This document shows, one piece after another, positions 1-5,461 of a stretch of 6,580 nt of DNA. The notes under the pieces were generated by a model, which saw only the letters and a list, made by a program, of their open reading frames with translations, was not told the origin of the DNA and searched no databases. The DNA is from an uncultured Desulfobacterium sp. (lineage in GTDB: Bacteria > Desulfobacterota > Desulfobacteria > Desulfobacterales > Desulfobacteraceae). The number at the start of each line of letters is the position of its first letter. Within the stretch, counting starts at the first letter, position 1. Position numbers and translations under genes: made by a program. Location of the stretch: positions 1-6,580 of the forward strand of contig CAKZLA010000183.1 of the NCBI GenBank assembly GCA_937124525.1, written 5' to 3'.

Positions 1-261
1 AAGAATCAAAGTATGTCTTACAATGAAATGCGCATTGGACATGGAATGATCGGTGGCAACCCGAACCGTGGTCCCCTTTACGGTCACCTGAGGGGCGTGA
101 CTGCCCACTTTACTCGCCCACTTGCCCGGATTATCCTTGGTATAGACAATATTGGTGTACATGGCGGTGCTGCCGGCAAGGGCTGGCAGGGCTGACCCCG
201 CCACCACAATGGATGCGGCTGCTGCGGTGGTTGTCTTGAAGAAATCTCGTCTGTCATACAT
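1..261 (-). CDS. Tat-exported desulfoferrodoxin/superoxide reductase-like protein (partial, C-terminus off window)
   Basis: The reverse strand from 261 to 1 is open for 87 codons and runs off the window. The N-terminus has a twin-arginine signal: DRRDFFK at residues 3-9, an Ala/Val-rich core, and a likely cleavage site after ALPALA near residue 29. The mature part resembles the iron-binding domain of desulfoferrodoxin/neelaredoxin. SHAP (His55), DHSM (His72) and AHFI (His78) match three of the equatorial iron ligands. The fourth His and the axial Cys would lie in the missing C-terminus. There is no N-terminal rubredoxin-like Cys4 domain, as in one-iron superoxide reductases. The usual Glu-Lys before the first ligand His is Gly-Ser here, so the catalytic lysine is absent and the enzyme may be slow or have another role. 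The expected location is the periplasm, with cofactor loaded before Tat export. The start is fixed by an AGGAGG eight bases upstream. The family call is from motif recognition. Confidence 0.78.
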   Translation of the reverse strand, partial: MYDRRDFFKTTTAAAASIVVAGSALPALAGSTAMYTNIVYTKDNPGKWASKVGSHAPQVTVKGTTVRVATDHSMSNAHFIVRHTLIL

Positions 262-269
262 GGTGTGAG

Positions 270-275
270 CCTCCT
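270..275 (-). promoter_or_regulatory. Shine-Dalgarno site of the Tat superoxide-reductase-like gene
   Basis: The reverse strand reads AGGAGG, a perfect Shine-Dalgarno core, eight bases before the ATG at 261-259. It is the strongest ribosome binding site in the window. It decides the start of this gene and suggests efficient translation independent of the upstream operon. Confidence 0.75.
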
Positions 276-378
276 GACTTATACGTTGATAAAAAGGCAA
301 TGATGCATGGAGTGAAAAACAAGAAGCTGATCCCCCCTTAAACATCGAGTTAAAGACTGAAATCAGGTATTATGAATC

Positions 379-407
379 ACCATAGTCCAATTAAGGGATA
401 TAATCAA
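379..407 (-). promoter_or_regulatory. weak candidate sigma70-type promoter for the Tat superoxide-reductase-like gene
   Basis: On the reverse strand TTGATT (407-402) and TATGGT (384-379) are separated by 17 bases. Each matches four of six consensus positions. It lies in the 167-nt AT-rich gap between the PaaK-like gene and the superoxide-reductase-like gene and would give a leader of roughly 110 nt. No convincing rho-independent terminator is visible after the PaaK-like stop at 429, so read-through from the operon is equally possible. The match could easily be chance in AT-rich DNA. Confidence 0.22.
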
Positions 408-428
408 TATTCTCGGGAACAGCTCGGC

Positions 429-1688
429 TCACACCCGCTTCTGCACCAGACGAATTTTCACAGGTACCCCCACCTGCTCGGCCAGGGTCTCTTCGGTACG
501 GATCATTAACTTTTCCAGATTCTTGATCTCATCGGAAAAAAGCACATCATCCATGACCAGGGAAATCTCCATGATTTCAGTTCCCCCCTGACGAATACGC
601 GCAACGCTACAGTCGGGGCACGACACCCCCAAGGCCTGCTTAAGATACGCTTTTACCTGATCCAGGGAGACCTTTATCCCGGAAATAATAATCATATTAT
701 CGGCCCTCTCCTTTAACCACTCCAGCTTCATCAAAGGAGAGGTACACCCACAGGGTTCGGCAACAAACCGGGCCATGTCACCCGTACGAAACCGAATCAG
801 GGGAAAGGCCCTGGCCGACAGGGTGGTCAATACCAGTTCCCCCTTTTCCCCCATGGGAACGGGAGTGCCCGTGGCAGGATCAATAATCTCGGGTAAAATG
901 TGATCATCGTTTATATGCAGACCACAGTGGCTGCCACAGGAATGGGTGTCGCAATGGCTGCGGCATTCATGGGCAATGGCTGGCCCCGGGATTTCACTCA
1001 GGCCATAGTTGAGCCACACATCCACATGGAGTCTTTCCTCCAGATCTGCCACCAGTTTTCCATCCACAGGTTCCCCCACCAGAATCAGGCGTTTTAAATT
1101 CAGTTCATTGGGATTGCGTTCCTGGTCAAACATGTGATCCATGAGCTGCTGGGCAAAGGCCGGGGTGGTGACAAGGGTGGTGGTTTTATAATCCCTGAGC
1201 ACCATGAGGGTTTTATTAAGGGAAAGGGGGGAGTTGGGAATCACACCGGCCCCCATGGCCTCGCCACCGTCTTTGTAGTCCCGGCCCCAGTTGGCAAGCC
1301 CCGGGGGCAGATGGATCTGGATGATATCCAGACTGGTAACCCCGGCAGCTTCAAAACTTCTGGCCACCAGTTTTCTCCAGATCAAAAGATCAGTTCGGGT
1401 ATACCCGCTGATGGAAGGGCTGGCACCGGTGCCCGGGGCCGTGTGAATACGCACAATGTCCCTCAGGGGCACGGCAAATAATCCATAGGGGTAATGGGTT
1501 CCCAAATGGGTTCGATCCATGAAAGGCAATTTTGCAAGGTCATTTAAAGAGACAATATCTTCGGGAAGAAGATTGTTTTCCAGGAACCGGTTACGATGAA
1601 AGGGAACATTCTTACATGCCCGGTTCAAGGTGCTCTGCAATCGCTCAAGTTTAAGCTGATCTTTTTCTTCAACACTTACATCCAGCAT
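429..1688 (-). CDS. divergent phenylacetate-CoA ligase (PaaK) family AMP-binding protein
   Basis: This 419-residue cytoplasmic protein has the PaaK layout. An N-terminal RLQ..L..A..NVPFHRNRF region (16-35) and LPFMDRTHL are followed by YPYGLFAVP (66-74), the phosphate-binding loop region (82-92), YGLSE (228-232), GLHI..DH (256-263), RFRTGD (299-304) and a C-terminal subdomain from about 330. The family adenylates a carboxylic acid with ATP and transfers it to CoA. Three things are odd. The loop reads APGTGASP instead of SSGTTGKP. A Cys/His-rich insert follows the conserved Glu-Cys at 241-242. The protein stops at LVQKRV, where relatives continue for about 12-18 residues including the RSxGKA lysine. 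The substrate-pocket segment (126-150) also differs from phenylacetate enzymes, so the substrate is open. Its ATG overlaps the livF stop by one base (TAATG), with a GGAGGG site (1701-1696) seven bases upstream, so it is translationally coupled to the transporter. Family is confident; activity is uncertain. Confidence 0.88.
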   Translation of the reverse strand: MLDVSVEEKDQLKLERLQSTLNRACKNVPFHRNRFLENNLLPEDIVSLNDLAKLPFMDRTHLGTHYPYGLFAVPLRDIVRIHTAPGTGASPSISGYTRTDLLIWRKLVARSFEAAGVTSLDIIQIHLPPGLANWGRDYKDGGEAMGAGVIPNSPLSLNKTLMVLRDYKTTTLVTTPAFAQQLMDHMFDQERNPNELNLKRLILVGEPVDGKLVADLEERLHVDVWLNYGLSEIPGPAIAHECRSHCDTHSCGSHCGLHINDDHILPEIIDPATGTPVPMGEKGELVLTTLSARAFPLIRFRTGDMARFVAEPCGCTSPLMKLEWLKERADNMIIISGIKVSLDQVKAYLKQALGVSCPDCSVARIRQGGTEIMEISLVMDDVLFSDEIKNLEKLMIRTEETLAEQVGVPVKIRLVQKRV

Positions 1689-2434
1689 TACGCATCCCTC
1701 CCGTCATAGAAATCACCATAATCCCGGCCAAGATAGGCCCGTTTGACATCATCATCCACCAACAGCTCGTCGGCACTTCCCTGGAGTACCATTTTGCCGG
1801 TCTCCAACACATACCCACGATGGGAAATTTTCAAGGCAGCCCGGGCATTTTGCTCCACCAGAAGAATGGTAACCCCCTGGTTTTGCAATGTTGTAATCAC
1901 CCCAAAAATCATCTCCACAATCTTGGGGGCCAGCCCCATGGAGGGCTCATCCAGCACCAGAAGACGCGGCCTTGCCATCAATGCCCTGCCAATGGCCAGC
2001 ATCTGCTGTTCTCCGCCGGATAAGGTGCCAGCCAGCTGATCTGCCCGTTCCCGCAGAATGGGAAACATCTCCATGACCATGTTAAGATCTTCTGCCACCT
2101 GATCTTTCAAGCCCTTCCGGTACATGGTGTAAGCCCCCATTTTAAGGTTATCCATGACACTTAAAGGGGAAAAAATCTGCCGTCCTTCGGGAACCATGCT
2201 GATACCGGCCCGGACAATGGCCGGGGGGGACATGCCCTTAAGGTCCCTGTCCTGGAAAATAATTTCACCCTCCCAGGTTTTTAAAAGACCACAGATGGCC
2301 AGCAGTAATGTGCTTTTACCTGCGCCATTGGCACCGATGATGGAGATCAACTCCCCCTCTTTAACGGAAAGGCTGACCCCATGCACGGCAACGATACTGC
2401 CGTAGCTGCATTTTAAATTTTTTATTCTCAGCAT
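1688..2434 (-). CDS. livF: branched-chain/aromatic acid ABC transporter ATP-binding protein LivF
   Basis: This 248-residue ATPase is one of the two nucleotide-binding subunits of a Liv-type importer, acting on the cytoplasmic face of LivH/LivM. Visible motifs are Walker A GANGAGKS (34-41), PEGRQIF in the Q-loop area (82-88), signature LSGGE (138-142), Walker B LLVLDEP (158-164) and the D-loop SMGLAP. The switch position has VEQN (193-196), with Gln in place of the usual His. PEGR and VEQN are hallmarks that separate LivF from LivG. Near the end is a typical RGYVLETGK stretch. Length is about normal, with a few extra acidic/Tyr residues at the C-terminus (DYGDFYDGRDA). The start is supported by GGGAA four bases upstream of the ATG. 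It lies 40 nt after livG and shares one base with the PaaK-like gene. The solute carried is not determined by this subunit. Confidence 0.95.
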   Translation of the reverse strand: MLRIKNLKCSYGSIVAVHGVSLSVKEGELISIIGANGAGKSTLLLAICGLLKTWEGEIIFQDRDLKGMSPPAIVRAGISMVPEGRQIFSPLSVMDNLKMGAYTMYRKGLKDQVAEDLNMVMEMFPILRERADQLAGTLSGGEQQMLAIGRALMARPRLLVLDEPSMGLAPKIVEMIFGVITTLQNQGVTILLVEQNARAALKISHRGYVLETGKMVLQGSADELLVDDDVKRAYLGRDYGDFYDGRDA

Positions 2435-2474
2435 AGTATTCCCACAAAACGATTTCTAATATCTCGAACCGAAG

Positions 2475-3347
2475 TTATCCCTGACCCAGATAAGCTTCCA
2501 TCACCGCCTTATTATTCTGCACTTCCCGGGGGGTACCTTCAGCCAGTTTCTTTCCCCGGTCAAGGACAATGACTTTATCGGAAATCCCCATGGCAAGGCT
2601 CATGTCGTGCTCCACTAACATCATGGTAACCTCCCTTTTTTTCACCCGTTGAATCAGTCTGCCCAGGGCCTCGGTTTCCACGGCGTTTAAACCGGCAGCC
2701 GGTTCATCCAACAGCAACAGTTTAGGCTCTGAGGCCAGGGCCCTGGCAATTTCCGCCATTTTTTGACGTCCCACGGGAAGATCCCCGGCCGGTCGATGGG
2801 CATAATCACCCAATCCGGTGAATTTAAGTAACTCAAGGGCCTTTTCCCGGGCCTGCCGTTCTTCTTTCATGACCCATGGCAGACGGGTAACCGCCCCCCA
2901 GAATCCACTCTTTGTTCTCACATGCATCCCCACCAGCACATTTTCCAGCAGGGTCATGGAACCAAACAGCTCCACATGCTGAAAAGTACGGGCAATGCCA
3001 GCCCTGACCAACTGGTGTACGGCCATTTTACGAGTGGGTTTTCCATTAAATAGCACTTCACCATAGTCTGGCTTGTAAATACCTGTAATCATATTAAACA
3101 AAGTGGTTTTTCCGGCACCATTGGGCCCGATAAGACCACACACAATCCCCGGTTCAATGGAAAAGGAGATATTGTCCTGGGCCGTCACTCCACCAAACAT
3201 CTTGGTCAGACCGCGCACCTCCAACATGCCATGGCCCTGGGAGTTATCCCCGGAAACATCATCACCGGGCAGGCTTAAATTTTCCTGGGCAGGCTCTTTT
3301 ATCATATCAGTTTCCATCTCTTTTATCTCTTTGTCTTGAATGCTCAT
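2475..3347 (-). CDS. livG: branched-chain/aromatic acid ABC transporter ATP-binding protein LivG (start uncertain)
   Basis: This is the second ATPase of the importer. It has Walker A GPNGAGKT (74-81), ARTFQ with the Q-loop Gln123, signature LPVGR (190-194), Walker B LLLLDEP (210-216), D-loop AAGLN (217-221) and switch LVEHDM with His247. The FQ..ELF and VEHDM motifs and the long insert at about 140-165 are typical of LivG. The longest reading is 290 residues; relatives have about 250-260 and begin near MLEVRGLTK, which is Met41 here (3227). The additional 40 residues are polar and acidic. Starting at 3347 overlaps livM by 41 nt and has only a weak ribosome site. Met15 (3305) begins one base after the livM stop (TGATATG) with GGA nearby and is a good alternative. 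Met41 has a CAGGG nearby. Stop TAA is at 2477-2475. Function is clear, start is not. Confidence 0.93.
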   Translation of the reverse strand: MSIQDKEIKEMETDMIKEPAQENLSLPGDDVSGDNSQGHGMLEVRGLTKMFGGVTAQDNISFSIEPGIVCGLIGPNGAGKTTLFNMITGIYKPDYGEVLFNGKPTRKMAVHQLVRAGIARTFQHVELFGSMTLLENVLVGMHVRTKSGFWGAVTRLPWVMKEERQAREKALELLKFTGLGDYAHRPAGDLPVGRQKMAEIARALASEPKLLLLDEPAAGLNAVETEALGRLIQRVKKREVTMMLVEHDMSLAMGISDKVIVLDRGKKLAEGTPREVQNNKAVMEAYLGQG

Positions 3348-4275
3348 ATATGTCCAGCAGTCCCCGGGTAAGTCCCTGGGGCATGAAAATCATGACCACC
3401 ATGAGAATCAACCCGAAAATAATCATTTCATACTCGGCAAAACCGTGGAGAACCTCGGGGAGAAGGGTCAGAAGGGAGGCCCCCAGAAGCGCCCCCCAGA
3501 CACTTGCCATGCCACCGATGACCACCATGGTGACCATCTTCACCGACACCATGAAGCCAAAGGATTCCGGGCTGATAAACATGACAAAATGGGCATATAA
3601 AAAACCCGCAACTGCCCCCAGGGCCGCACTGAACATGAAAATCTGCAACTTCAAAAAATGGGTGTTCACCCCCACGGCAAGGGAGGCATTTTCCCCATCA
3701 TGGATGGATCGCAGGGCCCTTCCCATGCGGGAGGAAAGAATCCGGCGGCACAAAATAATGGCCACCAGCACCACCATCCACACTAAGAAAAAATAATTTC
3801 TGCCGGACATAAAAGAGATGGAACCTGCTTCCAGCATGGGGATACCCACAAAGCCAGAAGACCCACCGGTGACACTGCTCCACTCCCGGAACAGGATATT
3901 GACGATCATGCCAAATCCCAATGTGCCCATGCCAAGATAATAGCCTGACAATTTCAAGGTGGGCAGGCCCACCACAAAGGCGATGAACACGGCACAGGCC
4001 ACGGCACACACCAGGGCCATCCAGGGAGAAATCCCATATGTTCCGGAAAGAATTGCCGTGGTGTAAGCGCCAATGCCGTAAAAGGCCGCATGGCCCAGGG
4101 ACACCTGCCCTGCATACCCCATGAGCATGTTCAAACCCAATGCCAACAGAGTATTAATACCGATAAAGGTCATAATCTGAAGGTAATAGGTATTTTCCAC
4201 CACCACCCCGCATCCCAGGATGATCAAAAGGAAAATCGTGTTTTCAACCAGGTTCTTCTTTTTATTGTCATCCAT
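3307..4275 (-). CDS. livM: branched-chain/aromatic acid ABC transporter permease LivM
   Basis: This 322-residue integral membrane permease of the Liv family forms the translocation channel in the inner membrane with LivH. Hydrophobic segments fill the protein from about residue 12 to 300. The diagnostic LivM block GYAGQVSLGHAAFYGIGAY lies at 53-71. The cytoplasmic EAA-like coupling region SRMGRALRSIHDGENASLAVGVN lies at about 182-204, followed by a GGMASVWGALLGA segment (254-266). The tail is short, polar and basic. ATG starts three bases after the livH TAA (TAAATTATG). No good Shine-Dalgarno is close (GAGG is about 16 bases upstream), so translation is probably coupled to livH. Its 3' end overlaps the longest reading of livG. 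LivM cannot be assigned a solute from sequence alone. Confidence 0.95.
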   Translation of the reverse strand: MDDNKKKNLVENTIFLLIILGCGVVVENTYYLQIMTFIGINTLLALGLNMLMGYAGQVSLGHAAFYGIGAYTTAILSGTYGISPWMALVCAVACAVFIAFVVGLPTLKLSGYYLGMGTLGFGMIVNILFREWSSVTGGSSGFVGIPMLEAGSISFMSGRNYFFLVWMVVLVAIILCRRILSSRMGRALRSIHDGENASLAVGVNTHFLKLQIFMFSAALGAVAGFLYAHFVMFISPESFGFMVSVKMVTMVVIGGMASVWGALLGASLLTLLPEVLHGFAEYEMIIFGLILMVVMIFMPQGLTRGLLDIYEHSRQRDKRDGN

Positions 4276-4278
4276 AAT

Positions 4279-5154
4279 TTAAAATCGTTTTGCCTCTTTT
4301 GCCGAAAACAGTCCCCCGGGACAGATGTAAAGAATTAACAACAGCAGGATAAAGGCTATGGCATCCTTCAATCCCGAGGAGATCAACCCCGCACCCAGGG
4401 ATTCCAGAACACCCAATAAAATACCACCGGCAAAGGCCCCCCATAAACTGCCAAGCCCGCCGATCATGGCAGCACAAAACCCCTTGAGGCCCAGCATGGT
4501 GCCCATGTCGTAACTGCTCATGGTGATGGGGGCGATGAATATTCCGGCAACGGCACCACTTCCCGTGCTGATGGCAAAGGCCAGTATCCCCATTTTTTCC
4601 GATGGAATTCCCGTGAGCCAGGCAGCCTTTTTGTTGACGGCACAGGCCACCATTGCCTTGCCTGTCAGGGTTTTCTTAAGGAAGAAATGAATGCCTCCGG
4701 CAAGCAAAAGCGCAGCCCCCACAATCCAGATACTCTGGGGAAGAAGGGCGGCTCCTGCGATTTCAATGGATTCGTGGCTGGAAAAAGAGGGAACGCTGAA
4801 GGGATCTTTGCCCCACACTATCATGGCCACCCCCCGCAAAAAGATGGAGGCTCCCACGGTGATGATCACCAGCACAATGGGCTGGGGATTTCTGGCGGTG
4901 CGGATGGCAAAACGCTCAAACAAAAGCCCCATGCAGCACCCCAGAGCCATGGCCCCGACAAAGGCCACGGGAAGGGGCAAGGCCATGTGAACCCACAGGG
5001 TCACAATGGCCATGGCACCCACCATGACAAATTCACCATGGGCAAAATTAATCAATTCCGTGGAGCTGTAGAGCATGGAGAGCCCCACGGCAATCACGGC
5101 ATAGATGGCTCCGGTGGTAATACCTGAAAAAAGATATTGAGTAATCTCCTGCAT
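4279..5154 (-). CDS. livH: branched-chain/aromatic acid ABC transporter permease LivH
   Basis: This 291-residue membrane permease is the partner of LivM. It starts with a first membrane helix (GAIYAVIAVGLSMLYSS, 15-31), then the family motif ELINFAHGEFVM (33-44). The cytoplasmic coupling loop KTLTGKAMVACAVNKKAAWLTGI lies around 161-183. The conserved GGLGSLWGAFAGGILLGVLES stretch is at 232-252. It ends in a PGGLF motif (279-283) and a short basic tail. Length is normal. ATG at 5154-5152 is preceded by AGGGA (5164-5160) with a five-base spacer, supporting the start. It is the first gene after the structured 307-nt gap that follows the binding-protein gene. It may therefore be expressed at lower level than the binding protein, as is common in such operons. 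Confidence 0.95.
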   Translation of the reverse strand: MQEITQYLFSGITTGAIYAVIAVGLSMLYSSTELINFAHGEFVMVGAMAIVTLWVHMALPLPVAFVGAMALGCCMGLLFERFAIRTARNPQPIVLVIITVGASIFLRGVAMIVWGKDPFSVPSFSSHESIEIAGAALLPQSIWIVGAALLLAGGIHFFLKKTLTGKAMVACAVNKKAAWLTGIPSEKMGILAFAISTGSGAVAGIFIAPITMSSYDMGTMLGLKGFCAAMIGGLGSLWGAFAGGILLGVLESLGAGLISSGLKDAIAFILLLLILYICPGGLFSAKEAKRF

Positions 5155-5178
5155 AGCTTTCCCTGTCTATTTTTTATA

Positions 5179-5217
5179 TGAAACTCCGTCCAAAATACTG
5201 TAATAATTAGAGTTTCA
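5179..5217. repeat. inverted repeat with 8-base arms upstream of livH
   Basis: TGAAACTC (5179-5186) and GAGTTTCA (5210-5217) are perfect reverse complements. Their starts are 31 bases apart, about three helical turns. They lie 25-63 bases before the livH ATG. This could be a regulator binding site on one face of DNA or an RNA stem with a 23-base loop. No regulator is encoded nearby to support a name. Confidence 0.4.
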
Positions 5218-5228
5218 ATTTTCGTTGT

Positions 5229-5257
5229 GGCAGGTCAGTATCCCAATACGGTCTGCC
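5229..5257. repeat. interrupted inverted repeat (GGCAG/CTGCC) upstream of livH
   Basis: GGCAG (5229-5233) pairs with CTGCC (5253-5257). Inside, GTAT (5238-5241) pairs with ATAC (5246-5249) around a four-base loop, with unpaired bases between the two stems. It could form a modest RNA hairpin in the livH leader. The stems are short and may be chance. Confidence 0.3.
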
Positions 5258-5297
5258 CGTGGCAGTTATAAAAAACGTAAGTATCACGTTTTAATAA

Positions 5298-5337
5298 ACC
5301 ATTGGCCCCGTGATTGCAACAATCAGGGGCCAATGGT
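5298..5337 (-). terminator. strong hairpin downstream of the binding-protein gene, probable leaky terminator or mRNA-stabilising stem
   Basis: Arms ACCATTGGCCCC (5298-5309) and GGGGCCAATGGT (5326-5337) are perfect 12-base complements. The stem continues with TGATT/AATCA (5311-5315 with 5321-5325) past a single unpaired base (5310) and closes on a five-base loop. On the transcribed reverse strand it is followed by TTTATTAAAA, an imperfect U-rich tail. It sits about 125 nt after the binding-protein stop and 143 nt before livH. That position fits partial termination, or protection of the 3' end of the upstream message so that binding protein exceeds permease. A full terminator is unlikely because the downstream genes would then need their own promoter. 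Confidence 0.6.
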
Positions 5338-5397
5338 CAACAATTAAAAATTTTATTTTATTAGTCATTATACCGATTTAGGTTAAACATTTGATTT

Positions 5398-5437
5398 TAT
5401 TGATTTTTTAAAAGTTAATTTCTCAGTAAAATCAATA
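5398..5437. repeat. AT-rich inverted repeat with 10-base arms just after the binding-protein stop
   Basis: TATTGATTTT (5398-5407) and AAAATCAATA (5428-5437) are perfect complements around a 20-base spacer. A near copy TTGATTTTA precedes it at 5391-5399. It begins 24 bases after the stop codon. All arm pairs but two are A-T, so an RNA stem would be weak; a protein binding site or chance in AT-rich DNA are alternatives. Confidence 0.35.
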
Positions 5438-5461
5438 GATTGCGGAAAATCGATATAATGT

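Larger units (their letters stand above)
5155..5461. other. 307-nt gap between the binding-protein gene and livH, rich in inverted repeats
   Basis: I see no coding sequence here on either strand. The part next to the binding-protein stop (about 5340-5461) is very AT-rich; the part next to livH is mixed. It holds four inverted repeats: an AT-rich one at 5398-5437, a strong hairpin at 5298-5337, an interrupted one at 5229-5257 and one with 8-base arms at 5179-5217. The reverse strand has an exact TATAAT at 5372-5367 but no good -35 at 16-18 bases, so an internal promoter is only a possibility. The region most likely sets the ratio of binding protein to membrane subunits. Confidence 0.7.

Noticed and set aside
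13..195. 60-residue plus-strand reading frame at the left edge
   Set aside because: It lies antisense to the Tat superoxide-reductase-like gene, has no ribosome site, and shows no recognisable family.
335..397. CCCTTAA (335-341) and TTAAGGG (391-397) as a terminator stem after the PaaK-like gene
   Set aside because: Only seven pairs with a 49-base loop and no following U tract on the reverse strand; too weak to call.
429..460. Frameshift explaining the short C-terminus of the PaaK-like protein
   Set aside because: Both alternative frames past this point soon stop and do not resemble the RSxGKAxRVxD end of the family.
900..1481. Plus-strand frames opposite the PaaK-like gene
   Set aside because: They have no recognisable protein features; the minus-strand frame is full length with several family motifs.
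3350..3796. 148-codon plus-strand frame opposite livM
   Set aside because: It is fully antisense to a clear permease gene, rich in Met/Thr/Arg as an artefact, with no ribosome site.
4687..5127. Long plus-strand frame (146 codons) opposite livH, rich in Gly and His
   Set aside because: Its composition is what the antisense of a hydrophobic GC-leaning membrane gene gives; no start signal or family motif is present.
5367..5372. Exact TATAAT on the reverse strand as a promoter for livH
   Set aside because: No -35-like hexamer at 16-18 bases and no extended -10 TG; AT-rich DNA gives such matches by chance. Kept only as part of the structured-leader finding.
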